From Allobosea sp. (GTDB lineage Bacteria > Pseudomonadota > Alphaproteobacteria > Rhizobiales > Beijerinckiaceae): a DNA stretch of 64,000 nucleotides. The stretch lies in assembly GCA_024231975.1 (NCBI GenBank), contig JAAEQB010000007.1, positions 41,750-105,749 of the forward strand, written 5' to 3'. The notes beneath the pieces are model-generated. The model did no database searches, was not told where the DNA came from, and was given only the letters and a program-made list of their open reading frames with translations. The position numbers and the translations under genes are program-made. Positions 9,501 to 17,177 of this stretch are shown one piece after another. Position 1 is the stretch's first letter; every line of letters starts with the position of its first letter.

Positions 9501-9975
9501 GAGTGGGCCCAACATCATGCTGGGCTATCTCAAGTCGGAGAATCCCGGCGTGCTCGAGCCGCCGCCGGAGGGCTGGCATGACACCGGCGACATCGTCGTG
9601 ATCGACAAGGACGGTTTCGTCACCATCAAGGGCCGGGCCAAGCGCTTCGCCAAGATCGCCGGCGAGATGGTCTCGCTCGCCGCGGTCGAGGCGCTCGCCG
9701 CCGAATGCTGGCCGGGCGTGCTCTCCGGCGTCGCCAGCCTGCCCGATGCCCGCAAGGGCGAGCGGCTGGTGCTGGTGACGCAGCAGAAGGACGCGACGCG
9801 CGCCGCCTTCCAGGCCTTCGCCAAAAGCAAGGGCGCGGCTGACCTGATGATCCCGGCCGAGGTGATGGTGGTGCCGGCGGTGCCGGTGCTCGGCTCCGGC
9901 AAGCTCGACTTCGCCGGCATCTCCCGGTTGGTGAAGGAGCGTGCCCAGGCTCCCGCCCCGGCCGTGGTGGCCTGA
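6565..9975 (+). CDS. acyl-[ACP]--phospholipid O-acyltransferase (MFS flippase + PlsC + acyl-ACP ligase fusion)
   Basis: 1136 residues in three modules. Residues 1-410 are a 12-helix MFS transporter (FWAQFFSAFNDNFLKNAL is typical of LplT). About 430-640 is a PlsC acyltransferase with the NHVSFLD (NHxxxxD) catalytic motif and FPEGRLT. About 660-1130 is an AMP-forming ligase with FTSGSEGAPKG as the ATP loop, GYGVTETAP and TGD. The protein should flip 2-acyl-lysophospholipids inward and reacylate them in the inner membrane. ATG 6565 is chosen because it begins the conserved MFS N-terminus. The gene to its right starts 3 bases after the stop. Confidence 0.93.
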   Translation: MFDTLMLKRRFAPLFWAQFFSAFNDNFLKNALVFIILYKLAGSHGEALVTLAGGLFIAPFFLLSGVGGQMADRFDKALMAQRLKLAEIGAAAVAVLGFTLHSVPVLFVALVLFGVIAALFGPIKYGILPDHLKREELPAGNALIEGATFIAILLGTIAGGLTAREGGDAAQLSLLILVFALACWGATLFIPKTGPAAPDLVVDRNILRSTRDLLRDLWGDARLWRTGVMVSLFWLIGAVVMSLLPSLVKNGMGGTEMVVSTYLGIFAIAIAVGSGIGSFLSSGRIVLLPVPVAGVVMGLFALDLGWAVSGIVAHQPAQDIGAFFASSSAWRVGIDLAGLAIAGGVFVVPSFAAAQAWAPAEKRARIVAAVNVLSAAFMVAGAVVVALLQAAGLTLSHLFLLIGVLTIAASIWILRTLPTNPLSDFLSILFRAFYRVEVSGRENIAKAGDNAIIALNHVSFLDAALALSILDKEPVFAIDHGIAQRWWVKPFLKLTRAMPLDPARPLATRSLINAVKNGESLVIFPEGRLTVTGSLMKVYDGVGMIAEKSGAQIVPVRIEGLEATIFSRLTREQVRRRWFPKVRVTVLEPVSLTVAEELKGKPRRQAAGAALYQIMSDLIFKTTDIDRSVFAAVAEAAKLNGKGRVAVEDPITGSLTYKRLLIGAEVLGRKLMPLAGKGEAIGVMLPNANGAAVTLLGLMSAARVPAMINFTAGASNIAAACKAAEVRTIVTSRAFVEKGRMGPLIEALSGEVKIIYLEDVRATVSTGDKLKALWRHGTPIEEAKGSDRAAILFTSGSEGAPKGVVLSHRNMLANAAQAAARIDFGRRDKVFNVLPVFHSFGLTAGLVLPLVSGVPVYLYPSPLHYRMVPELVYGCNATILFGTDTFLTGYARAAHPYDLRSLRYIVAGAEPVKDTTRRTYAEKFGLRILEGYGVTETAPVLALNTPMFNRFGTVGRIMPGMEARLEPMPGVEEGGRLHVSGPNIMLGYLKSENPGVLEPPPEGWHDTGDIVVIDKDGFVTIKGRAKRFAKIAGEMVSLAAVEALAAECWPGVLSGVASLPDARKGERLVLVTQQKDATRAAFQAFAKSKGAADLMIPAEVMVVPAVPVLGSGKLDFAGISRLVKERAQAPAPAVVA

Positions 9976-9978
9976 GCG

Positions 9979-10941
9979 ATGCTCGGCTTCTGGCTAAAGG
10001 CGCTGCGGCGGCCGACGCTCGACCTTTCGCTCGCGACCGCGCCTGGCCTGACGACGCGGATCATCGAGCGCCCGGGCGTGGTGCTGGATGATGCCGAGCT
10101 CGCGGCGCTGGTCGAGCAGTTGCGCACGGTGGCCGGGCGGACGCTGGCGCAGGGCGCGCTGACCTATGGCGTCTTCTCCGGCGAGCGCGAGCGCCTGAGC
10201 CAGAGCATCGTCACCCTGATCAGCGAGACGGCGACCGGGCGACCGGTCGCCTTCAACGCCCTGGCGCAGATGCAGCTCTCGCTGAACGGTGAGCCGGAGC
10301 AGGTGACGCATCTCGGCCTCGTCATGGTCGATCCCGAGGTGCGCGGGCGCGGGCTGTCCTGGGTGCTCTATGGCCTGACCGTGCTGGTGCTGTTTGTCCG
10401 CGGGGGGCTGAGGCCACGCTGGATCTCGAATGTGACGCAGGTGCCGAGCGTGGTCGGCATGGTCTGCGAGACCTTCTCCGACGTCTATCCCTCGCCGGAT
10501 GCCGGCAGCCGCCAGAGCTTCGCGCATCTCTCGCTCGCCCGGCAGATCATGCGCGGCCACCGCCATGTCTTCGGCGTTGGCGACGAGGCCGGCTTCGAGG
10601 AGGCCCGTTCGGTGATCACCGACGCCTATACCGGCGGCTCGGACGATCTGAAGAAGAGTTTTGAGCAGGCGACGCAGCACCGCGAGCCGCGGTACAACGA
10701 TTTTTGCCAGGGGACGCTGGACTACGAGCGCGGCGACGACGTGCTCCAGCTCGGCCGCATGGATCTGGCGGCGGCGCGGAGGTACCTGCTCGGGCAGGTT
10801 CCGCGCGCCTCGCTGCCGGGGCTGATCGGCGCTTCCGCCTTCCTGCTGCTGCAGAGGCTGGTGCTGCCCTTGCTGCACTGGCTCGACGACACCAGGCGTT
10901 TCGGCACATTGCGTCCACGCGCCGCGAGGACGAAGCCATGA
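9979..10941 (+). CDS. uncharacterised protein, possible GNAT-fold acyltransferase
   Basis: 320 residues. The segment HLGLVMVDPEVRGRGLSWVLYGL (about 114-136) resembles the GNAT beta4-alpha3 acyl-CoA pyrophosphate loop (RGRG), but the rest has no motif that I can name with certainty. A C-terminal hydrophobic stretch near residues 276-300 may be membrane-associated. It follows the phospholipid acyltransferase by 3 bases and precedes a ThiF-like gene, heading an operon-like run to 15364. Acyl or acetyl transfer is a guess from the one motif. Confidence 0.55.
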   Translation: MLGFWLKALRRPTLDLSLATAPGLTTRIIERPGVVLDDAELAALVEQLRTVAGRTLAQGALTYGVFSGERERLSQSIVTLISETATGRPVAFNALAQMQLSLNGEPEQVTHLGLVMVDPEVRGRGLSWVLYGLTVLVLFVRGGLRPRWISNVTQVPSVVGMVCETFSDVYPSPDAGSRQSFAHLSLARQIMRGHRHVFGVGDEAGFEEARSVITDAYTGGSDDLKKSFEQATQHREPRYNDFCQGTLDYERGDDVLQLGRMDLAAARRYLLGQVPRASLPGLIGASAFLLLQRLVLPLLHWLDDTRRFGTLRPRAARTKP

Positions 10942-10997
10942 TTCCCCAGGGCAATCGGGTGAAGGCCTTTTTACAGTTGCTGGCGGGCTCAAGCCCT

Positions 10998-11123
10998 GCC
11001 CCCGCTTGCGGTGGGGAGGGTTGGGTGGGGGGCTGTGCCGCTTGGCGCGATACGGAAGAAGTCCCTCGCTTAGCTTTCCCGCCCCCCATCCCTAGCCCTT
11101 CCCCACCGCAAGCGGGGGGAAGG
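10998..11123. repeat. palindromic intergenic element
   Basis: The 214-base gap before the ThiF-like gene holds a long inverted repeat. The arm at 10998-11020 (core CCGCTTGCGGTGGGGA) pairs with 11097-11123 (core TCCCCACCGCAAGCGG), and inner G-rich and C-rich tracts extend the stem. It looks like a dispersed GC-rich palindromic unit of the REP/BIME kind and may act as attenuator or mRNA stabiliser. Confidence 0.65.
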
Positions 11124-11155
11124 GGATGCCTTCCGCTTGCACCCGATTGCCCCGC

Positions 11156-12037
11156 ATGATTCCCGGATTCAGCTACGAGCTCTTCACCACCCGCAATATC
11201 GGCTTCGTCAGCGAGGCCGAGCAGGCAAAGCTCCGGCAGGCGACGATCTTCGTCTGCGGAGTCGGCGGCATGGGCGGGGCCGCCTTCATGGCGCTGGTCC
11301 GGGCCGGGGTCGGCCGTTTCGTCATCGCCGATATCGACGTCTTCGAGGTCTCGAACCTGAACCGGCAGGTCTTCGCCAATGCCGGCACGGTCGGCCGGCC
11401 CAAGGCCGAGGCCGCCGCCGAGGCGGCGCGCGCGATCAATCCGGAGATCGAGATCGAGGTACTCGGCGCCGAATGGGCCGAGCGCCTGCCGGAGATCGCG
11501 GGGCGCTGCAAGGTCATCGTCAACGGCATGGACGACATCGCCGCCGGCCTGCATCTCTACCGCACGGCCAAGGCGGCCGGCGCCAGCGTGATCGACGCCT
11601 ATATGGCCCCGCTTCCCTCGGTGATCGTGGTCCGGCCGGAGGATCCGCGCCCGGAGGAGCGGCTCGGCTTCCCGACGCTCGGCAAGGACTGGCGTACCCT
11701 CACCGAGGATGACAAGCGCGCGGCGATGCTGTGCGAGGTCACGCATGTGATGCTGCATTCGCGCTCGCGCCATCATGTCGACCTTACAATCGCCGGCGAG
11801 GTCGCGGCCGGCCGGCGCAGCCGCATGTCCTTCGCGCCGATGGTGATCACGACGGGCATGATGATGGCCTATGAGGCGATCGCGCTCGCACTGGGCAGGC
11901 GCACCGGCACCGACTGCCGCGGCTGGTTCTTCAATCCCTACCGGCCCGCGGTCGAGCGGCCTTTGCCGGGTCCGATCGCGGCGCTGCTGAAGCCGTTCGT
12001 GGTGCGGGCACTCAAGCAGATGGTCGCCGGGCCATGA
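11156..12037 (+). CDS. ThiF/E1-like adenylyltransferase family protein
   Basis: 293 residues. FVCGVGGMGGAAFMALVRAGVG (about 33-54) is the nucleotide-binding GxGGxG loop; ADIDVFEVSNLNRQ contains the conserved D...NLNRQ adenylate/magnesium motif, and GMDD follows near residue 125. ThiF/MoeB/E1 enzymes adenylate a C-terminal glycine or carboxylate. No CxxC zinc pairs and no ubiquitin-like partner are seen nearby, so the substrate is unknown. ATG 11156 is preferred over 11126 because the fold begins soon after. It overlaps the next gene by ATGA. Confidence 0.82.
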   Translation: MIPGFSYELFTTRNIGFVSEAEQAKLRQATIFVCGVGGMGGAAFMALVRAGVGRFVIADIDVFEVSNLNRQVFANAGTVGRPKAEAAAEAARAINPEIEIEVLGAEWAERLPEIAGRCKVIVNGMDDIAAGLHLYRTAKAAGASVIDAYMAPLPSVIVVRPEDPRPEERLGFPTLGKDWRTLTEDDKRAAMLCEVTHVMLHSRSRHHVDLTIAGEVAAGRRSRMSFAPMVITTGMMMAYEAIALALGRRTGTDCRGWFFNPYRPAVERPLPGPIAALLKPFVVRALKQMVAGP

Positions 12038-13254
12038 ATGGCGGTTTCGCCAACCCTGCCTTGGTCGCCGATTCCATCGTCGACATCTGCGGCGCGCTCG
12101 GCCTTGCCGTCGCGATGCTGACCTTGCGCCGGCGCGATCCGCGCGGGGCGTTGACGACGCGCTTCCTGGTGGCGATGGGGCTTGTCGCCGCGCTCTTCCT
12201 GCTGCGTGGCCTGAGCTGGTGGAGCGGCAGCGTCCTGCTGGAGCGGCTGGCGCTGTCCTGCGCCGCGCTGTTCCCGCTGGGAGCGCTGATCGTCACCGAA
12301 GGCATGCTGCGCCGACATGCGCCGCGCTCCGGCAAGATTGCCGTGCTCGCCGGCTCCGGCCTGCTCGTGCTCGGCAGCCTCGTCGGCCTTGCCGATCACC
12401 CCTGGGCCTATGATCTCGCGCTGGCTGGTTTCCAGTTCGTCACGATCGCCTTCTGCGGCGTGCTGCTGTTCCGACGTGATCCGGCCTCGCTGACTGCGGC
12501 GGAGAATACCAGCGTCTGGCGGCTCGGGCTCTGCGCCTTCCTGATCCTGCCCTTCGCGCTCAGCGACTTCCGCGGGCTGATGCCCGGCATGCCGGCCCGC
12601 CTCGGCGGCGTCGGGGCGTTGCTGCTGGTCTCGATCGTGCTGGTGACCGGCGGCGCGGCGCCGACGCGCCGGCAGGGCTTCTACCTGCTGGGACTGCGCA
12701 GCGTCGCGGCCTTGCTGCTCGGCGTGGCTGCCGCGCATGTCACGCCCGGCGCCGATCTCGCCCATGGCGTCAGGCTCTGCGCCGTGACGCTCGCCGGCGT
12801 GCTCGCGATCGCGCTTTGCGTCGATGCGCTGTCGAGTTCCTTCGATGCGGCGGCGCCCGGCGTCCTCGGCTCGCTCGCCCGTTCGCGTGCCGAGACGCGG
12901 GAGGCGCTGATCGCCCAGCTCGCCGGGCATCCGCTGTTCAGCCACGCCCGCCGGCTCGATGAGGCCGGGCTTGGCGACTACGACCCCACCATCCTGAAGC
13001 CGGCGCTGCGCGAGATCGGCGTGCTGCATGCCTCCGGACGAAGCTGGCCGTGGCCGTCGACCGACCCGGCGGCAGAACGGCTGGCGGCCCTGATGGCGGC
13101 CCATTCTGCCAGCCATCTGCTGGTGCTCGGCGAGGAGCCGCTCGATCTGCTGCTGGTCACCGTGCCGGTGGTCTCGGACGATCCTGCGACCGAGACGGCG
13201 CTGGCGCTGGTGCGCCGGCTCCTGGCGAGCGCCCCGAGCAAGGTCCCGGCATGA
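12034..13254 (+). CDS. multi-pass membrane protein of unknown function
   Basis: 406 residues: roughly eight or nine hydrophobic helices in residues 10-280, then a soluble C-terminal domain of about 120 residues (SLARSRAETREALIAQ onward). I do not recognise the family. Its start overlaps the ThiF-like stop (ATGA) and its stop overlaps the next gene's ATG in the same way, so translation is coupled within the operon. It may anchor the products of the ThiF-like and GNAT-like genes at the membrane. Confidence 0.65.
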   Translation: MNGGFANPALVADSIVDICGALGLAVAMLTLRRRDPRGALTTRFLVAMGLVAALFLLRGLSWWSGSVLLERLALSCAALFPLGALIVTEGMLRRHAPRSGKIAVLAGSGLLVLGSLVGLADHPWAYDLALAGFQFVTIAFCGVLLFRRDPASLTAAENTSVWRLGLCAFLILPFALSDFRGLMPGMPARLGGVGALLLVSIVLVTGGAAPTRRQGFYLLGLRSVAALLLGVAAAHVTPGADLAHGVRLCAVTLAGVLAIALCVDALSSSFDAAAPGVLGSLARSRAETREALIAQLAGHPLFSHARRLDEAGLGDYDPTILKPALREIGVLHASGRSWPWPSTDPAAERLAALMAAHSASHLLVLGEEPLDLLLVTVPVVSDDPATETALALVRRLLASAPSKVPA

Positions 13255-14366
13255 TCGAGATCACCAGCAACGACCGCAAGGCCGCCTTTGCCGTCACGGC
13301 CGAGGTCTATCCGGCCGACAGCCCCTATGTGCCGACGATGTGGTCCGATTTCGACCGCATGCTCGATCCCGCGCGCAATCCGCTGGTCAAGGACGGGCAT
13401 GGTCGTTTCGAGCTGTTCACGGCGCTGAGGAACGGGCGGCCGCTCGGACGCATCGTCGCCACCATCCACGACGCCTCGAATGCGCGCCACGGCACGGCCC
13501 GGGCCCAGTTCGGCTATTTCGACTGCGCCGATGATGCCGAGATCGCTTCGGCCCTGCTCGGTGCTGCCGAGGGTTGGGCGCACGAGCGCGGCATGGCGGA
13601 GCTCGTCGGCAACTTCAACCTGACCGCGATGCAGCAGGCCGGCGTCGTCACCGGCGGCTTCGACAACGCCCCCTTCACCGACATGATCTACAGCCCGCCG
13701 CATATCGCGCGGCTGCTGGAGGTCAACGGCTATGCCCCGACCTTCCCGATGACGACCTTCCGGATCGCGCTCGCCGAAGTCGATCCCAGCGGGCTGCTCG
13801 GCGACAAGCAGCGGGCGATCCTCGCCGATCCCGATTATCACTGGATGCCGATCGATCGCCGGCATTTCGCCGAGCGGCTGGAGGAATCGCGCCTCATCCT
13901 CAATGACGGCTTCGACGCCAATCCGATGTTCGTTCCGCCGACGGCCGGGGAATACCGTTTCCAGGCCGGCGACATGATGTGGGTGATCGACAAGCGCATC
14001 TCGACCGTGGTGCATCACAAGGGCGAGCCGGTCGGCGCGATCATCGCGATCCCCGACCTCAACCCGCTGGTGAAGACGGCCGGCGGGCGGATCGGCCCGA
14101 GCTTCCCCTTGCGCTTCCTCTGGCATCGCTGGACCAACCGGCGCGCCGTCATCGTCTATCAGTCGGTCAATCGCGCCTTCCATAATCGCGGGCTCAACGG
14201 CGCCATGCTCTACAAGGTCACGAGTGCGTTGAAGGCGGCCGGCTACGACGAGCTCGGCGGCACCTGGATCGCCGACGTGAACGGGCCGAGTCTGCGGCAA
14301 GCCGAGAAGGCGGGGGCGAAGCCGCTGCACCGGTTGCATCTCTTCGCCAAGAGCCTGCAGGGCTGA
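13251..14366 (+). CDS. GNAT-superfamily-like protein
   Basis: 371 residues. The shape resembles long two-lobed GNAT proteins with a conserved AHERGMAELVGNFNLTA and SVNRAFHNRGLNGAMLYKVT; the latter (about 302-321) could be the acyl-CoA-binding segment. The C-terminus LGGTWIADVNGPSLRQAEKAGAK is also typical of such transferases. ATG 13251 overlaps the upstream stop by four bases. The donor and acceptor are unknown; it may act on the same substrate as the flanking ThiF-like and nitroreductase-like proteins. Confidence 0.65.
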   Translation: MIEITSNDRKAAFAVTAEVYPADSPYVPTMWSDFDRMLDPARNPLVKDGHGRFELFTALRNGRPLGRIVATIHDASNARHGTARAQFGYFDCADDAEIASALLGAAEGWAHERGMAELVGNFNLTAMQQAGVVTGGFDNAPFTDMIYSPPHIARLLEVNGYAPTFPMTTFRIALAEVDPSGLLGDKQRAILADPDYHWMPIDRRHFAERLEESRLILNDGFDANPMFVPPTAGEYRFQAGDMMWVIDKRISTVVHHKGEPVGAIIAIPDLNPLVKTAGGRIGPSFPLRFLWHRWTNRRAVIVYQSVNRAFHNRGLNGAMLYKVTSALKAAGYDELGGTWIADVNGPSLRQAEKAGAKPLHRLHLFAKSLQG

Positions 14367-14371
14367 CGACC

Positions 14372-15364
14372 ATGCTCGACCGCGTTTTGCTCGAAGAATT
14401 GCTCGCCGAGGCTCGGCTGGCTCCGAGCGTCCACAATATCCAGCCGACGCGCTGGCGGCTCATCGGCAGCGATACGCTGCTTCTGCTGGAAGACATTGCG
14501 CGGCGCCTGCCGGCAGCCGATCCGTCGGGGCACGATGTCAGGCTCTCGCATGGTGCGGCGATCGAGGGGCTGTCGCTGGCGCTCGGCCGGCGCGGGCTGA
14601 GGATTGCGGAGGTTGGGCCGGCGGCAGACGCATCGACCTCCGGCGGGCTGATGCCAGTGGCGCGTATTCTCATTGAGGCCGGTGGCGCTCTCGATCCACT
14701 GGCAGATCAGGTTTCCGCACGCATCAGCTGGCGGGGCGGCTTTCGTGCCTTCGGTCCAGCTCGCGAAGCGTCGTTGGATGGACTGACGACCTCCTCGACC
14801 GACCTGTTGCTGGTCCGCGATGCGCCGGCTGTCACCGAAATCGCGCGGCTCGCTGACGAGGCAGGCTTCCATTTCCTCCGCGACGACGCCCATCGCGCCG
14901 AATTGCTGCGCTGGATGCGGCTGTCGCGATCGGAGCCGGCTTACCAGCGCGACGGCCTCAGCGCCGAGGCGATGGCGATGCCGGGCGTGGTCGCGTTCGG
15001 GACCCGACTGGTGCTCGGCCCGCTGTTCACGCCGCTGCGCCGGCTCGGTCTTGCCGCGCCGCTGGCGAGCGAGCGGGGCAAGTTCACTAATGCTGCCGTC
15101 GCGCTCTTCCATCGGCCGGAAGACGAGGACCCGCTTGCGAGCGGACGCGCCTTCTACCGGGCCTGGTTGATGATGACGGCGCAGGGGCTCGCCGCCTGTC
15201 CGGTCTCGGTGCTGGCCGACTGGCCGACGAGCAAGCGGCAACTTGTCGAGCGCTATCGCGTTCCAATGGGGCGCCGCCTGGTCAATGTCTTCAGGCTCGG
15301 CCTGGCGGCGGGCGCGCCCTCTGGAGTCCGGGCGCGGTTGCCGGTGGCGGAGCTGATCGTCTGA
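14372..15364 (+). CDS. nitroreductase family (Acg-like) flavoprotein
   Basis: 330 residues. ARLAPSVHNIQPTRWRL near the N-terminus is the nitroreductase FMN-binding start (the usual R.S..N.QPW pattern). GRAFYRAWLMMTAQGLAACPVS near residue 250 is the second conserved block of the fold. The length and internal repeat suit Acg-like members, which often bind FMN but lack normal reductase activity. It is the last gene of the operon-like run begun at 9979, starting 5 bases after its neighbour. Confidence 0.75.
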   Translation: MLDRVLLEELLAEARLAPSVHNIQPTRWRLIGSDTLLLLEDIARRLPAADPSGHDVRLSHGAAIEGLSLALGRRGLRIAEVGPAADASTSGGLMPVARILIEAGGALDPLADQVSARISWRGGFRAFGPAREASLDGLTTSSTDLLLVRDAPAVTEIARLADEAGFHFLRDDAHRAELLRWMRLSRSEPAYQRDGLSAEAMAMPGVVAFGTRLVLGPLFTPLRRLGLAAPLASERGKFTNAAVALFHRPEDEDPLASGRAFYRAWLMMTAQGLAACPVSVLADWPTSKRQLVERYRVPMGRRLVNVFRLGLAAGAPSGVRARLPVAELIV

Positions 15365-15431
15365 TCGTGGCGCAGAGGCTGGACAATCGGCGACGGGGCG
15401 ACAGATTGGACAAGGGTCTTTTTGCGAGAGG

Positions 15432-16349
15432 ATGCCAGGCATGCTGCCGGATGAGATGGTCAAGCGCTTCAGGGTCACGGACGGCGATGACTTCAAGCTG
15501 AAGCGCTTCGACCCTGGCGAGACCTGCGGTCTTGCTCTCGACAAGAACGGTGCGAGCGACCTGTTGCAGACCGGCGTCAGGCGCCTGCGCGATCTGCAGG
15601 AGCGGCTCTTCGCGGAGAAGCGCTGGTCGGTGCTGATCGTGCTGCAGGCGATCGACACCGCCGGCAAGGACGGGACGATCGAGCACGTCATGTCCGGCGT
15701 CAATCCGCAGGGCTGCGAGGTCACCTCCTTCAAGGCGCCGAGTTCGCTGGAGCTGCGCCACGACTTCCTCTGGCGCACCACCTGCGCGCTGCCGGAACGC
15801 GGCGAGATCGGCATCTTCAACCGCTCCTATTACGAGGAGGTGCTGGTCGTGCGCGTGCATGAGGAGCTGCTGCGCAAGCAGGGCCTGCCGCCGAAGTTGA
15901 TCGGCAAGCATGTCTGGCGCGATCGCTTCGAGAGCATCCGCGATTTCGAGAAGCATCTGGCCCGCAACGGCACCGTCGTCCTGAAGTTCTTCCTCAACCT
16001 GTCGAAGGACGAGCAACGCCGGCGCTTCCTGTCGCGGATCGACGAGCTCGACAAGAACTGGAAGTTCGAGCCGGCCGACCTCGCCGAACGCAAGCATTGG
16101 GACGACTATCAGGTGGCCTATCAGGACGCGATCGCCGAGACCGCGACCAAGCACGCGCCCTGGCATGTCGTTCCGGCCGATAACAAGTGGTTCACCCGGC
16201 TGATCGTCGCGGCGACGATCGTCGACCGCCTCGAGAGGCTCGATCCGCAGTTTCCCGTGGTCGACGACGAGGCCCGCAAGGTGATGGCCAAGGCGCGCAA
16301 GGAGCTGCTGGCCGAGGATGGCGGGCGCAAGCGCAAAGGCGGAAACTAG
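15432..16349 (+). CDS. ppk2: polyphosphate kinase 2 (PPK2) family
   Basis: 305 residues, a single PPK2 domain. VLQAIDTAGKDGTIEHV (about 73-89) is the Walker A-like motif, FNRSYYEEVLVVRVH (about 131-145) the Walker B region, and the lid helix FFLNLSKDEQRRRFLSR follows. PPK2 enzymes transfer phosphate between polyphosphate and nucleotides; the class (NDP or NMP) cannot be told from these motifs. AGAGG precedes ATG 15432. It converges on the TetR gene that begins at 17021. Confidence 0.92.
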   Translation: MPGMLPDEMVKRFRVTDGDDFKLKRFDPGETCGLALDKNGASDLLQTGVRRLRDLQERLFAEKRWSVLIVLQAIDTAGKDGTIEHVMSGVNPQGCEVTSFKAPSSLELRHDFLWRTTCALPERGEIGIFNRSYYEEVLVVRVHEELLRKQGLPPKLIGKHVWRDRFESIRDFEKHLARNGTVVLKFFLNLSKDEQRRRFLSRIDELDKNWKFEPADLAERKHWDDYQVAYQDAIAETATKHAPWHVVPADNKWFTRLIVAATIVDRLERLDPQFPVVDDEARKVMAKARKELLAEDGGRKRKGGN

Positions 16350-17021
16350 TCAGCCGTCGCTGCGGACATAGCGCCAGAGCACGTCGGCGATCTCAGCCCG
16401 CTGGCGAGCCTTCGCCTCAGGCGAGGACATGTCCCAGCGGAATTGCGCCTCGAAGGTATGGCGGTTCGCCACCGAGAAGATCGAGAGGGCGTTCAGCGTG
16501 GCATGGAGCGCGTGCGCATCGATCTCCGGCCGGACCGCGCCGAGGTCCTTGCCCTTGGTGAGCACGCGCTCGATCTGGCCGATGATCGGCCGCGTCATCT
16601 GCTGGAGCGTCTCGCTGCTGGCGACATGCCGGGCGCGATGGATGTTCTCGATCGCGACGAGGCGGACGAATTCCGGATTGGCCTGGTGGAAGTCGAAGGT
16701 GAATTCGGCGAGCCGGCGGATCGCCGCCTCGGGCTCCAGCGTTTCAAGATGCAGGCTCTCCTCGGCCTGGCGCATTCTGCCATAGGCCATCTCCAGCACG
16801 GCGACGAAGAGCTCTTCCTTCGAGTTGAAGTAATAGAAGATCAGCCGTTTGGTGATCCCAGCCCGCGCGGCCATGGCGTCGGCATTGGCGCCGAGCAGCC
16901 CGTTCTCGGCGAACTCCTCGAAGGCGATCTGCAGGATCTCGGCCTTCGTCTTCTCGCGATCCCGGCGGCGGACCTTGGCCGGTTCGCTGCTTGCCGGCTT
17001 GCGCGTGGTCACTGCCTTCAT
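16350..17021 (-). CDS. TetR/AcrR family transcriptional regulator
   Basis: 223 residues. REKTKAEILQIAFEEFAENG, LLGANADAMAARAGITKRLIFYYF is a canonical TetR helix-turn-helix (about 20-66). The C-terminal domain (QMTRPIIGQIERVLTKGKDLGAVRPEIDAHALH) is of the TetR_C CgmR/RutR-like kind. It is divergent from a Gfo/Idh oxidoreductase gene, and two near-identical operator-like repeats lie between them, so that gene is the probable target. Confidence 0.87.
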   Translation of the reverse strand: MKAVTTRKPASSEPAKVRRRDREKTKAEILQIAFEEFAENGLLGANADAMAARAGITKRLIFYYFNSKEELFVAVLEMAYGRMRQAEESLHLETLEPEAAIRRLAEFTFDFHQANPEFVRLVAIENIHRARHVASSETLQQMTRPIIGQIERVLTKGKDLGAVRPEIDAHALHATLNALSIFSVANRHTFEAQFRWDMSSPEAKARQRAEIADVLWRYVRSDG

Positions 17022-17083
17022 CCTGCGATCCCGATTGCCCGTTCCGATGGAGAGCCTTGCTCGATTAGCGCATCCTACGGCGC

Positions 17084-17140
17084 TTGACAGTAATTATCCA
17101 TCAGGTTAATTGAAGCGTAATTATCCCACGAGTTAATTGT
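17084..17140 (+). promoter_or_regulatory. promoter and twin operator of the Gfo/Idh gene
   Basis: A TTGACA -35 box (17084-17089) is followed by two 23-bp copies that read TAATTATCC-N5-GTTAATTG with two differing end bases, at 17091-17113 and 17118-17140, repeating every 27 bp. Each has AATTA...TAATT dyad symmetry. The first copy covers the likely -10 (TTAATT at 17106-17111), consistent with repression by the divergent TetR protein. Confidence 0.7.
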
Positions 17141-17177
17141 GGGTGGAAGCAGGGCGGTCATAGGGAGCCGTGGGAGC

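Noticed and set aside
6478..9579. 1033-residue minus-strand frame
   Set aside because: Antisense shadow of the phospholipid acyltransferase gene; low-complexity D/E/R/H composition and no motif.
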